NCBI RefSeq assembly: GCF_000150275.1
Contig: NW_002060944.1
Coordinates: 7,392,735 to 7,456,734 of the forward strand
Direction of reading: 5' to 3'
Source: Trichoplax adhaerens
Lineage: Eukaryota > Placozoa > Uniplacotomia > Trichoplacea > Trichoplacidae
Length of the DNA stretch: 64,000 nucleotides
The stretch's first letter is position 1; each line of letters opens with the position of its first letter. Positions 25,035-38,275 of this stretch are shown here, one piece after another. The translations under genes were made by a program, and so were the position numbers. Under the pieces are notes generated by a model, which worked only from the letters and a program-made list of their open reading frames with translations, was not told where the DNA came from and searched no databases.

Positions 25035-27705
25035 CAGAAAGTGATCAACTTAAGTGAATTATTTTATTGCCAAGCGTGGCGTTGTATCTATAAGATTGAT
25101 CGAATAATTTATTGAAATAGCGTTACACTAATTTGGATCGAATTATTTTCTCAAATTGCAATCCTATTATGATATGGGCAGTAGATAACGTTGAATCTTT
25201 TTATTGGAAGAATATTGTATATCAAGGACATGTCCTTGGGTACATTTCCACATGATTAGCACTAGAGTAATTCTAGTGAAAAGATTAAGTTAAATAGAGT
25301 CCACTGCACTGGTATCTTACTTTTTATATTAGCATTGATATTAATGGTCTTCTACTTCAGCTTTATCATATAAAATTACAGTGGAGTATAGTTCAATTAA
25401 AGCTAGTTGCATTCGATACGATATCTTGAATTATACTACTACTTTATAATCTTTTACAATAATTATTTTATCTGTATCCTTCATGTGATACCAGAAATTA
25501 CTCAATATGAATAGAATTATCCCTTTGCTTGGGCAATTTGATCCGTCATAGCTGTTTGACCGTTAGAAATTTGAAGTCTTTAAAGTTTAAACAAGTCCCA
25601 GCGACTTATATTATCCATCTGCAATCGGCATTTTTTTATATTGTACTCGCATACTTTATGCGCCACCATAACTCCTGCTAAAAATATTTTTAAACTTAGT
25701 AAACTATATGGCAGGATATTTCTGTTTTAATTTTGAGTTTAAAAGCAATCGATTTCATTTTTCAACGTCAGTCATGATAATTTATCTGCTATTGAATAGT
25801 ATGAAAAGATGATTCTATTTATCAGTCATTACATGCAAGGATAGCGATAATACCAATGTTTAAAAAATGTATTTCACGATATTTACGGATTAACTGTATT
25901 TTCAATAGTAGAAATTTCACTATTATAGATTCTTTTGGTATAGCAATTTCCTAGATGCTAATCTTGTTATTTATAGCTGATTGGACAAAATAATAGATGT
26001 TTTTGTTCGCCACTACCACATGAATTTATATCTGTCTGCTGTATTAATGTTGGAATAAATCAAATGTTCCTAAACGCCTTAAAAAAATGGAGCACATCCT
26101 ATATCCTCTATGTATATACGCATATATTCAAATTGGAGTGTCCGCTTTTTGCCTAATACGTCTTCGCGATGGAAGAAATGGTTATGTAGGTTAAAATCCT
26201 GCATACACACACACACATACATGCGTATAATCTACCGTATGAAAATTTAAAGTTTTGATTAGTTAAAATAAGAACAATTTCTTCACCATACGTGTTCGCA
26301 AAGGGAATAAATACTCAACTGTACATGTCATTGACATTATCCAACCTAGCACAAGTACATTAGCTATGTTGGATAGTATCAATTACACAAAAAGTAAACA
26401 GTATTTCTCTCTCTCCTCATTTTCAACAATCAAGCTATTTTAGTTTACATAATACGGGTGAAAGTATCGTCTACCAGTGAATATTTAACCAACAAACTGA
26501 GAGATTGTTATTTATAGTTTGCAACGTAGGCACTGATAGGCGGCACAGCACACTTACCACCACTCTAACCTAATAATTCTAACACTTGGTTAGTGAGACC
26601 ATTATTGCATCCATTTCAAATGCAATCATATAACGAATATTTACATCGATGATACTTACGATTGACTGCCTGTTCTACGTGATATCGACTGATACGAATA
26701 TCTAGCGAATTATTGTTATAGAGAAGCAGATACTGTAATCCATTTGATTTATGATTTGTAATCACGTGAAGGAGTGATAGATTCTCATGTAAGATATTCC
26801 TGTGGAGAAATAGCAATTCCTTGCGAGTAACTTTTGTACATCCTCATAATTGGCAAACAAAATCACATTGGCTAACACGTATGTTAACTACAGCATAGAA
26901 CTGCTCCAATGTCTACGAGAATGATTGACCATATTTCTAATTTACCAGCATGATAGTAATGATTCGCTATTGCATAGATCCAGTCAGCGGGCATAATACA
27001 ACTGCAATTACTTTTGCGATGTTATTAGAGTAAGGAAATGTCTAATCTACTTACAATTTAGACGTATCGCCTGTGCAAGTGTGCATGTACTGTAAGTTGG
27101 AGGTAAATAATCTTTTGCCTAGATGACAACTTGATTACATCGTCGATAGGAAAGTTCATCCATATATCTGCAATTTTTGGCCTCCTTTTATTATAATACA
27201 GTATCTACCTAAGATATTACAATGCTGTCCATTTGGAAAGGTTACCAGTAGCATATCGACCAGATAATAACAAATCATAAAGCTTACGCATATTGACTAA
27301 ACTCTATCGTATTCCACACACAGTACAGTAGTATAAATCTCTCTCTATCCCTACTGTACATGCGTCCAAAAAGACGAAATATTATTATGTACATCCATGA
27401 AGAAAGGTCTACTACGTCTTATAATGCATATCATTACTGCTACCTGTAGTAAATATTTTAACAACCATTCAAAGTAATAAGCAAAAAATAGAATGAAAAG
27501 GCATTACTTGCGATCGGTACCATAGCAAAAGTGCTTGGGCAAAGTTAGAGTCATGGTTTGCATGCCCAATTGCCCATGTCTAGTATGCCAAATGTAAACA
27601 TTCATTTGCTTATGATAGGAACAAGGTCCTTCCTTTACTTCCAAATGTGATACGTTGGCCTTTTTTGGATGCCATCGCACGGACTCTAGCAGGAGACTTG
27701 TAACA
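25035..27705. other. Intergenic stretch with no confident gene
   Basis: About 2.7 kb downstream of the small mucin gene. Several open stretches on the minus strand (27,660-26,660) have plausible splice sites but cannot be chained in phase; see findings. A short CA run lies near 26204-26217. No RNA gene or known repeat is recognised. Confidence 0.5.
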
Positions 27706-28203
27706 CTATGGTATGCCAGCAGATGCTTCTAGCCTATCGACACGTTGGGATAGCAAAAGCAGTAGATGTTTCATCTTAAATAGATCGGAGCTGATCTTTT
27801 CCATGTTGGTATCACTGGCTGTACTGACTGCAGAGACACTATTATCCGTGACATCGGTCTCTTGCTTGGATATAAACTGGCCTAAATGATAAATTTTCAA
27901 TTTATTGAGTTTGAAAGCATATCTTGATTGAATTGGCGATTTTGACTGAAATGGTGATTGATATTTTCGACCTAAAACAGTGTTGCAATGATAGCAAGCT
28001 AAACGTTGATAGGAGCAACCTTTGCGAGAGCCTCTCTTTAATGTCACTAACTTGGTGCCAACATCGACAGCATCGGTGACTGAATCGAGAGTAATAAATT
28101 CGATGTCGTCGTTAGAATCGACAGCAGATAGAGTATCACCGACAATATTGAAGCAATTATTGCATTGGAGAACTGCTGGATTATCTTTCAATTCTTCCTC
28201 CAT
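27706..28203 (-). CDS. Mis18-family (Yippee/Mis18 fold) protein, intronless
   Basis: A single 165-residue open frame. Near residue 14 it has C-N-N-C followed by x-I-V-G-D-T-L, and near residue 71 C-Y-H-C followed by N-T-V-L-G: the two zinc-binding CxxC pairs of the Mis18/Yippee fold. Between them lie I-T-L-D-S-V-T-D-A-V and a G-C-S-Y stretch, as in MIS18A and MIS18B/OIP5. The end (M-K-H-L-L-L-L-L-S-Q-R-V-D-R-L-E) is a leucine-rich coiled coil, as in Mis18 proteins, where it assembles the Mis18 complex. That complex primes centromeres for CENP-A loading after mitosis (family knowledge). Whether it is the alpha or beta paralogue cannot be decided. It is the only single-exon gene recognised in the window. 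Confidence 0.82.
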   Translation of the reverse strand: MEEELKDNPAVLQCNNCFNIVGDTLSAVDSNDDIEFITLDSVTDAVDVGTKLVTLKRGSRKGCSYQRLACYHCNTVLGRKYQSPFQSKSPIQSRYAFKLNKLKIYHLGQFISKQETDVTDNSVSAVSTASDTNMEKISSDLFKMKHLLLLLSQRVDRLEASAGIP

Positions 28204-28924
28204 AATGTTAATTGACGATCTTGCACGAACCGGTGTAATATTGATTGCATCAACAAATTTGACAACAGGAAGATTGCACAGTCGAATAGAGACTTTTACA
28301 GACCGATCATTGCTATTGACGCTATCCTACACCAAAAGTAATAGTATTTCCCTACGATAGCGTGATCATTCTTGCTAATAAGGTGTTGATAAAGCTGAAA
28401 TAATCAGCCTTTAACCAATTATTTTCTTGATTTAGAAGTTGAAAGTGCTGCTAGCAGTGGTGGAATAGTCGCAGTCAACTGATTTGGGCACCTTATTGTA
28501 TACTTTAATATCAGTTTTTGACTACTACGGCACTTTGCCGGACGGACAGGATAGACTGAATACGATGCTGTATACTGTACGATACAGTGCATTTTATTAT
28601 ATACTTCTGTAGGCGTAGTCAAAAATGTCCAACGACTAGTAAGTAAAGACTTGATGTCCGCTGATTATTTATTTTTTTCCAGCTATTTATCCACTTGAAT
28701 TTCTTCTACTACTACTGCAAGTGGATTTTCTTTCCTCTAGTAGTCATTAAGTTGTTGTGTAGTCCTGCTGCATGTAAGAATGATCCCTTCGAGGTCTTAC
28801 TTGAGCAATGTAGAAGAATAATTGACACTCAAATTGAGTAGTGTTGGTGCATGAGAAGACTGTTGTTAGCCATGACTGCCTTCACCATGGCAGCGTAGTG
28901 TTACAAGATGGATAACTTACTTTG

Positions 28925-29660
28925 CAAGTTGCAACGCGTTAGTAGATGGCATTTTTTAATTACGTTTATAGCCCCTTGTACTATAAAGGCATGCAATACA
29001 GCTCCTTTTAGATATTTATAATTTGCTAGAACAATTGCAGCATTCCTATGATGTTGATGGTCTATGTTGCAGAGCTCATCAACGAATATTGCAACGCGCT
29101 AGCACAAGAATTGGCGAGAAACATAGAATTTGAACATTTTTTTATTGCGTTTATAGCCCCCTTCTAGTATTCTGACGTGTAATCGAGCTCATGTTTTTTA
29201 AACATCCATCATTGGCTACAACAATGTTAGTTAGCATTACTACTGTGTTGATGGACCATTTTGCTGCACAGCATAGCTCATGCAGGCGTTAATGCCTGCT
29301 AGCTGTTACAGGAATCCATCATAACACGTAATTTGTGAACTTTTGCGATTGCCTACATGATCCCTTTCTACGATGCAGGTATACAGCACAGTATTGTGGA
29401 GCTCATTGAAGATATTTATCCTTCAGTAGGACACAATTCTAGCATTGATATCATGTTGGGCGTCCATTCGCCTGTGCTAGATCTCTTTCTCGTAGTCCTT
29501 GCGTTGGTCCATGAGCTAGCATTGCAACGCGTTGATAGTAAAGAATTACACTGGAATAAATATGTAGGCATGGAGATAGCTCATTTTTATATAATTATTT
29601 ATTATATAATTCATTATAACAATTTAGCCTTTTTTATTGGATTAATGGTCCACTCTTAAT
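28925..29660. repeat. Diverged direct repeats beginning TTGCAACGCG
   Basis: The block TTGCAACGCG followed by G/C-TTA/GCTAG-like sequence occurs near 28929, 29089 and 29522. After the first two comes GTTTATAGCCCC (near 28968 and 29150). The copies are too diverged for exact borders. It may be an old transposon-derived or tandem repeat. Confidence 0.55.
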
Positions 29661-30499
29661 GGCTTAAGGCTTGCTCATGCAGCATAACGGATTGGGTTGC
29701 TGATAGCTTCTAGCAGATGTGAAGCCCTGTTTGCTGCAAAAGCACTATCGATAACCCTGGCCCCTAAAGTTTTGGACATGTTCAAAGGTTGTAGATGAAA
29801 GGTTTATTACCTTTAGGCTACAACTGACAGAGGGTAAATGCCAATCCAATAGCTCAGTACTTGAGTATTAAGGAAGAGTAATTAATCTATCAAAAAGAAG
29901 TCCAATGAATAATGTACGAACGGTAAAAGTTCGAAATTTGATGAAGTCATTACCTTCATGTACATCATCATCCTACAAAGTCTACGAAAGCCAATCCAAT
30001 GATAAAAAGTTTGAATGAGTAAAAGTACTGTCCAAAGTAATACTCAAGATAGTCGCTAGCGCCACTAGTAAAATCCTAAATGACAGTACTGGATTATCAA
30101 GATGTCATTTAACTTGGGCTCCATTGGATGGACTACAAGTGTTATTTGTACCACAAAAAAAAACTTTTCGGTATAGGAGCTATCCCGTGGAATTGATGCA
30201 TTTTGTCATGAGGAAGAATGTCGACTTTTATTACAGTAACGCACATTTTATAGACGAAAGTCACATCATGGCAGGTACCATTTCCACTACATAGAATAAT
30301 GCACGTATCAATAAAGGCAATGAATGACTAACATTTAAAAAATAGGGGAAAATGATTTCCATTTTATGGAAGAAAATGATATCATGTCATAGCTCCATTT
30401 TCCATTGCATAAGATGATATCAATAAGGGTAATAATTACTCAGAATTCCAAAATAATTCAGGCATTGGCCAACTTTGACTATGTCTATAGTTCTACGCT

Positions 30500-30905
30500 G
30501 TAATTTATCGTCAAACTCTCATATTGGCCAGTAGCTGAATTCGACAGTACAGTAGCGATGAATTTTATCCATTTTATTGTAACAACCAATGTCCATTCTC
30601 ATATTGCCTAGTGCCTGAATTCGATAGGAGTTCAGTAAAGATATAGTTTAGCTGATAGAAAGCGTTGTTTGAGTCATCAAAATTTGGCAGTTTGGCAACC
30701 ATTCAATGAATTATATCCATTTCATCGTAACAACCAATGTCCGCTCCCATAAGAGCCAGTGCCTGAATTCGATGCTAGTTCAGTAAAGATATAATTGAAC
30801 TGACAGGAAGCGTTGTTTAAGCCATTAAAGTTTGGCAGTCTAGCAGCCATTCCGTGAATATTATCCATTTCATTATGACAACAAATATTCATATTAACCA
30901 GTCAT
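30500..30905. repeat. Tandem repeat, period ~150 bp
   Basis: Two nearly full copies (about 30558-30711 and 30712-30862) share TAACAACCAATGTCC, AGTGCCTGAATTCGAT, TTCAGTAAAGATAT and GCGTTGTTT in order. Partial copies lie on both sides. No coding capacity is seen. Confidence 0.8.
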
Positions 30906-31628
30906 TCAAATTTTTAAAATGAAAGTTACACTCTAGACAGTAGTAACATTTTCCACTGCGTATCTTCTATACTCTGTGAATACAATATCGGCCATCTCAG
31001 AAGTTACTAATCCGCCGAAACAGATGTAATCTCGATCCATTTCTTTCAACTAGTCCTTCTTGCTTCATCATGTTCATTCTAACTACACTGTTGTAGCTGA
31101 AAGATTGTTCTATCCTTCCCTGTTTAACGTTGCATCTTGAATAACTACGTTGCTATCAAAGAGCAGAGGCAGCTTTCCCAAAACATCGTGGCCTTCTGTG
31201 GTTGGTTGGGTCAAATAATGACAGTAATTAATGAACTAATTAATTCATTCAAAAGTCTTTTTTATTTCCGCAAGCTTTTATACCAGCTTATATTGGCTTA
31301 ACACAATTTCCACTGGTATACTAGATGGTGTATTGTACCCGTAGTCTATAGTAGTTCATATACCATCTTCTCCATATTTAACGGCATAACCAGTTAGCAA
31401 TTTTTTGACTCTACTGTACACTGGCTCTCTTCAACTTTCACCATTAATTTTTAATCGTATTGTATGAGATGATCAATTACAACAACTAAACAAAAAGTAT
31501 CCACAACTGTGCAGTATACTACATTGATATCAGAATCGGAAGAGTTTCTCTTTTACCTGCTAATTTTAAATTTGCAACTTTCCATCTTCATTTATCGTCC
31601 ATAATTCAATCCATTCAAAAAGAAAAGC

Positions 31629-33518
31629 ATGAATGCAATCCATTGGACTGCGTTAATCATCTTCATTTCATATCTGACATTTACTACAGCGTTTGGCCAA
31701 CTAGAAGGTAACATGCTACGGATGCTTTCTACTGTCAGAGACCGTCAAAATGTTGTATCTATTATAGCTTTCATACGTACTATATCGGACAACATCGCAG
31801 GCAAACTGATAATCCTGACTAGTCTAGACCATTCCTTCTCCATACAGATCGTTGTTGCTGCATTTCGGAGAGAACGCATTTTTATAGCTGTGCATCGTTT
31901 CCTACAGTTGCTGCATTACTTTCTAGGGGTTCTTGTTTGTCATGAATAAATGCATTAAAGCATCCAACCCTGATCGTTACTGACATCCTATTATGCCTGC
32001 TTTCTACTTCGAATTACTTGGCTTACCATCGTTGTAAATCAATCATCTATAGTAACAGCACACCAAGAAAGTTAACTTGTCTAATCTTCAATATCTATTT
32101 ATCACCTATTAGTAGGGGCTAGTCCATCATCATGATCATTTCATTCTGTACAATAACAAGAAAGTTGAAATATCTTTGCTGTATAAGTAGTATACAACAG
32201 TACAAAGAATGGAACTCAACGACTGTATTATTCTCTTTTCTAGGTACAAAATTATATTGTGATGGATGTAAAGCGACGGTTAAAGGTAAATGAATTTAAA
32301 AGACTAAATCTAAAAATAAGATCCTGTTACTGTAGCATTAATTACTAAAAAGATTTGAACTTGGTTATCGATCGTAGTACTCGTAGATAATTCAGATCAA
32401 ATAAATAAGAAATGGTAATCTTTAAAAGACACCACAGATGCCCATCGAATGTACTTGAATAGTATTCAATTACTTTCTTGGATCCAGTACAGCCTATATA
32501 GTATACGTACTCATAGGAATGCATACTATACATTTATTTGCGATTCTTGCAACATGAAGGCAAATTTGTTTACCATGTTCTTACGAACACGGCTACCACA
32601 TCATTTTAAAATAGGATTACATGCTGTCATACTTGTGTAAGTTATGGTTCTCAATACAAAATAGAGTGGCCCAATTTCATTGTTTCTCGTTGTCTGTAGT
32701 ATTAATGCAGTTAGCTTTTTTCAATGTTGTTATATCGATTCATCGATATTGCATTATTTATTGTTTACTTTTCGTACGATTTAGAAATGATGGCGGTTAT
32801 CCATAAAAGAAAAATGTCCGAACCACTGGATGTGGCTGTGGTAGAAGCCTTCGAAGTATGTTCATCTGTTGACCTATTTAGGAAATACGAGTATCCACCA
32901 CCTGATAACTTAAAAGTCTGTAATCACCTTCTCGGTAAGTGGTTAGCATTTCCATTTATCAAATTTAAAGAGTATTAGCGATAGATGATAAAGGATAGGT
33001 TACGGATGAGGGAACAGAATGAGAACTGACTCTTACAGTAGGACGTTAGGAACAATACCTTACTTTCAAAAATACAGTAATCCTTTAAAATTTTAGTCAT
33101 TCTTCTGCACTTCTTATATTCTTGTTTAGTATCATAAACTCAATGTTCTAGCATAGATTGTAGATTGGATTCTCAAAAATTAGTTTAGATCGTAATCTTG
33201 ATTTTTATTGATAGATACATTATGTACGTACAGTACATGGCTGCTTAAACTTAAAATCCAATAATTAATTTCTATTAATTATTAGTTGGCTAGAAGGATA
33301 GGAAAGAATTAAATAACTAATACATGGATTTTTATTGCTGTCACCTTTATATCCTAGACAAATATGAGGAAGAAATCGAAATGCTATTAATGAAGAAAGT
33401 TGAGGATCCTGAACAAAAGATTTGCTTCGAACTTTCTAAAGCCTGCGGTGGAAATACTACTGGCAAGGACTCAAAATTAACCAGTGAAAAAAACAATGAA
33501 AATAAAGATGAATTATAA
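31629..33518 (+). CDS. Compact canopy-family (saposin-like) ER protein with KDEL tail
   Basis: Four phase 1 exons, 31629-31707, 32244-32285, 32785-32934 and 33358-33518, join to 143 residues. The start is a clear signal peptide, M-N-A-I-H-W-T-A-L-I-I-F-I-S-Y-L-T-F. Six cysteines follow in the canopy order: L-Y-C-D-G-C-K-A, then E-V-C, K-V-C, K-I-C and K-A-C, with D-K-Y-E-E-E-I-E matching the E-Y-E-D-E-L helix of CNPY2. The end is K-D-E-L, an ER retention signal. Canopy proteins are saposin-fold ER co-chaperones for membrane receptors (family knowledge). At 143 residues it is about 40 shorter than CNPY2, mainly between cysteines 3 and 4. The 42-nt second exon and the match at both ends support the model. 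Confidence 0.8.
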
Positions 33519-35126
33519 TTTTCTAGGCCTTAAAACAAATTTTTAAGATATCGATGATTGTACAGCATTACTTTTAGTTTCTTGTCTAATGTTTACGGCC
33601 TGTGTTATAACTTATAAGCATAGTTAATCTCCATTTAATTTAATAATATTATCTTGGTTTAAAGCGTTTCCTTTTTCGATCTATTAAAGATAAAGTTATG
33701 CTTTACTGTAGTGAGATTATGTAGATGCATATGTGCCTGTGTTTATATCTCGATTCTTTTCTGCGTAGACTATTAGCGAAAATATTGCTATAATAGTACC
33801 TTGCTATTAGCAATCTACTTACGAAGAGTATAATGGATCCACTGGTAACAATAGCGACACAAATGCTACAAATTTATCAGATTAGCAAGAGGCTAACGTT
33901 CCTTACCTTAGTCTGATCATTAATCTTCTAAATTTATTTCCTAGGTTATCCTATCTATTTCTACTATCCACTACACTATATGAAGAGTTCTTTCAATACT
34001 ATTTATTATTTAACATCGCATGTATTAATATTGAATAAATACACAACACATAATATTTAAGGTAGTAATTTACAGGATGTCATAAGACAATGTATGTTCT
34101 TAAACAATTTAAAGTTGCTAAATGTCATGTTGCTGTCAATAAGACATTAACTCAGTTGTAGTTAAGAAAGTCTTAACAATACTGTGCAACTGTGAGCTTA
34201 AATCAATGTTAAAGGGCAGCAAAACTGATAAACACTCCTAACATAGCTTCAACTAATTAACGATCTCATTTCACTTACGAATTAATTTCAAGATAAACCA
34301 GATCAATATTACAATGTTAGAAAAGTGCAGATACGGGATTACATGGCTATGCTTTACTAAAATGCGTATAGGAGAAATAGTTGATTCACAATCACAATAG
34401 CTAATGTTGTGGAGAGGGGGTACTAATAGTCACATAAAAATACGTACAAGGGCTTTTTGTTGCGTAAAAAGTATATCAGACTGTAAATAAATAATAAACT
34501 ATAAAGATTAGTGCACTCCCGTAAGTCCAAGGTTTCTACGGTGAGATCGTTATTGAAACTTAAACTTATCCGGCAATGCATTATTAACAATGTCATAAAA
34601 CTTACCTTATTTGTGCTGAACTGTACATGTAACTTATCACATCAGCCTCGAAACACTAATCTAAGCTAATCATCAATTTTACTCCGATCAATATACGTAT
34701 CGTCACTGGACGTTTCGAAATCTATCATCTTTGAAGCGTACTAACAAATAAATAAGAGACGTGCCACTATCAGAAACAAGGCTGGTGCATAATTATCCTA
34801 ACTAAACAACTTTGTACAATTTCAAAATTGATGTTCTTAAAACAACTTCAGTAACTCGGTTAAATCAATTCGAAGTCCAAATAAACAGTATTTTAGATCA
34901 AATTTTATTTTGCATCAGGTATTTACTTTTACAATTTCATCTACACTTAAGAAAATACCATAATAGTAAAATGTTCGTGTACATTATGATTCATTTGAAG
35001 AAGTCAAAAAAAATTTGTCATTTTTACCTTTTATAATATTAATAAAGGAAATTGATATAATAATAATAAAGAAATTAAACAAGACTATCGACCACATTTA
35101 CGGTCAAACATCAAAAAAGAAATTGT
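33519..35126. other. Gene-free stretch between the canopy-like gene and CCT5
   Basis: Convergent 3' flanks of two genes. AT-rich, with only short open frames and no domain. I see no RNA gene, array or mobile element. Confidence 0.6.
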
Positions 35127-38100
35127 TTATGCATAATTTTCTTCAATTACTCGAATATCATCGATCTTCAATATCATTCGTACCAGCTGAGTAGCCAAAC
35201 TAATTTGTTTCTTTTTTGCAAGCAATGTTTCTATAACATGTTGCTTTTTCATATCTATAAAAAGATATATAAGTTATGCTGCATTAGATGGCTGTAACGT
35301 TTTTGCAGGATAATCAATTAAAGGAACTAACATACAAGCGGACATGTAGACGTAAAGGGAATAGGTGATAAAGTTACAAGAATAGCTTGTCCGACTTATG
35401 AAGAAAAGAAATGCTTTGTACAGTACTATACACCTAACGTACCGTTGGTGCTGTTTCGCATACAATCGATTCCAAGATAAGGATTTTTCTCAGACACCTG
35501 CCTCGATTTTACTTCAGCAAGATTCATAATCGGATGTAAACCGGAATTTTCAGCTAAAGCCATCGGAATGGCTTCTAAAGCATCGGCGAAACCTCTCATA
35601 GCATACTGTTCTATCGTTGATATCTACAAGTGTGTAACAAAGATAAAGTACAAGTTAAGTCATAATGCACTACCGCAAGAAATCCTTTCTGTAATTTATA
35701 ATTATTATCACTAAAAGACTCTATAGCGCGAGTATATCTAATTGTAGCTCCTTCTTCAATATTACCTTTTCTGCTTCGTTACTAACGGCAATAGCACAAG
35801 ATATTTCTGCAGCACCTCCACCATACACAATGTGACTATCTCGAACCAGGTTACGAATAACACATAAAGCATCGTGGATACTTCTTTTAGCTTCTTCAAT
35901 AATCTAATAAGACATTTAAAAAGGTAGATAAATCTTGATTAGAATAATCAATTTCTTCAGAGAAATGGTTGAAATATTTTCATATACCATTTTATTGCCG
36001 CCTCGAATAAATATTGTCACAGCTTTACTGTTAAGACACTCTTCCACCACTAGCATTTTTTCCTTTGTGGTTCCAAACGATAGTTCCTTGATAACGCCTG
36101 CTTTTCCTAGTTTACTCTCGCTCAATTCGCTAAATCTTGGTACGATACGACCACCTGTAGCAATTGCAATCAGCTAGACAACAAGATTGAAGTCATTCTT
36201 TTAGGATAGCTATTCTTAACGGTATGAAATAGAATAGCGCAGTACGTTAATCAGGTTAGCTATTATCGCTACTATACCTCGATCTCAGGCCCACCAACCC
36301 ATCTGACCGCAGGTAAATTATTTTGTAACAACAAATGATTAGCTTCATCATCAAATCCCCACTGACAAATAGCTACGTTAGCACCGGCTTTTTTGACATC
36401 AGCTATCATTTCTTCAAACTTTTCCATTTCATACTTTCGAAGATCTTTATAATCTTGTACTGAAGTTACATCTAAATGATGTTTTGTTTTCGGTTTTGGA
36501 GGCTCAAAAGGACAGGTTAAGATTGCAATCTTGGCGTCTCTTACAATCTATTAATTATAGTGAATTGATGTGAATATGATGCAAATAGGATCACTTGTAC
36601 GATATACGAGGTTCATAATCATTACAATATTGAAAAGACGCTGGTAGTTATTACAATAGTTTATATTCATATATGACTGCATCAGTGCTGTAATCCGATA
36701 AATATTACAGATAGCAATCGTTTTCAGTCATTTATTGATATTGCATGATGTCTGGCCTCGATGATACGACAAAAGTTATCATAAAGGAATCCTGTTTCAT
36801 GCATCTTTACCCTACTGCTATAACAGTAAACAATTCAATCAACGTATTGACGATTTCCATGCTTACCTTGGGCATTTGTGGATGGCTAAAATCTTTGTCA
36901 ATTACGACGCCTTTCACAAGTCTACTATCGTCTAATTTACCACCAACTTTTCCGTCGACTTTGATCAATTCGAAATTGACATCTTTTGTTTTAAAATCTG
37001 CTACGTTCAGAACGGCATCAACTGCCATTTCAGCAAATTGGCGGAGACAACGATTGACTCTAAATAAAATGATTACAACATTGCCTGTCAGATGCTTTTA
37101 TAAGCGCATAAGATAAAAATTGACCAACTCGATCGCTTGTAAAATCAATGTATTGTAGTTTGAATACTGATATGTATACGAGCAATACAACACTTGACAG
37201 AGCAAGGTATTTGAAAACAAATAATAGGATTCAACTCACATTTTCGATCCTAAAGATGTCATTGCTGTTTCTATTAGACGTTCACGATTATTGGCAGTAA
37301 TGGGAAAGTCGTCACTGATTGCATCTAGATTCTTGAGTGCAATTTCAGATGCTATTTCAAAGCCATCAGCAACACGAATAGGATGAATTCCCTTCTCTAG
37401 TAATATTTCAGCTTGCTCTAACAATGCACCAGCTAAAACTGCAAAATCCGAATACAGAGAAGACAATTTAGGGATAGACTGGATGATACGAGTATTGCTT
37501 AGTTAGTAGTACACGTGTATTTCAATGGATCAAGACAAGACAGCGTTACCATGATGAAATAATCGATATCATCCATACCTACTACACCTGTGGTACCATC
37601 ACCAATCTCTTCATCTTGTGATTTCGATAAATCAACCATTAATTTAGCAATTTGATGCTCTATAGTCATCATGGACAAAATGGTTGCACCATCGTTGGTA
37701 ACCGTTACGTCACCATCAGGACTAACCATGATCTTGTCCATTCCTACAGATATCATACAACAGACCAAGATATTGACATGTTGAGTGATGATGACTTTAG
37801 ATGGCATGTAGAAACAATTATAAATGGATCATTTTTACCTTTAGGGCCTAAAGATGATTTCAACGTGTTGGCTATAGTTCGAGCAGCAAGGATATGTGTC
37901 TAAAAAGGAACGACATAAATTCCATTAGTAATCCATGATGATTGACGCTTGATTGACCTCGTTGTCAAGGTGCAAAACTTGAGGGTACTTGTAGACTTCT
38001 TATTATACAGTAAGAATAAAACGTGAACTATGACATGAATTAAGATGTCAAGATGTTATTCCCTGACTGAAATAAAGCTCATTTTCTACTTGAATAACTC

Positions 38101-38275
38101 TAATCTGAGTTGATTGCTGGTGATTTACTTTGAATGATGGTACAAAAAGACAGTTTACTGCATTTACCTTTTGAGCAGCTAAACCACTCAATCTCTTACG
38201 CCGCTCTTGATCTTTCATAATAATGAAAGGTCGCCCATATTCATCAAATGCCAAGGAAGGCGCTGCCATAGACAT
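35127..38275 (-). CDS. CCT5: T-complex protein 1 subunit epsilon (CCT5)
   Basis: Ten exons (38168-38275, 37839-37899, 37579-37743, 37240-37438, 36867-37059, 36278-36547, 35988-36173, 35766-35903, 35443-35623, 35127-35254) join to 542 residues, against 541 in human. The start [17 protein letters not shown] is specific for the epsilon subunit. ATP-site motifs N-D-G-A-T-I-L and G-D-G-T-T-G-V-V are present, as are [30 protein letters not shown] and R-G-G-N-K-M. CCT5 is one of eight subunits of the cytosolic chaperonin TRiC that folds actin and tubulin. All splice phases agree and no key motif is lost. A second in-frame Met lies two codons after the first. It is divergent from RNPS1, sharing a ~1.5 kb upstream region filled with palindromic repeats. 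Confidence 0.97.

Larger units (their letters stand above)
28204..31628. other. Gene-free stretch with diverged repeats
   Basis: Holds the 5' flank of the Mis18-like gene, a short CTGTAC-type palindrome patch near 28555-28595, and diverged repeats at 28925-29660 and 30500-30905 listed separately. A 100-codon open frame at 29357-29659 crosses the repeat and has no recognisable domain, so I do not call it a gene. Confidence 0.6.

Noticed and set aside
28022-28360. 112-codon open frame on the plus strand
   Set aside because: It is largely the reverse strand of the Mis18-like gene, whose zinc motifs make that strand the coding one.
29357-29659. 100-codon open frame M-I-P-F-Y-D-A-G
   Set aside because: Overlaps a diverged non-coding repeat and shows no domain.
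35274-35465. Minus-strand open frame extending the CCT5 exon that ends at 35443
   Set aside because: Beyond the donor at 35442 the reading is intron sequence; the next true exon starts at 35254.
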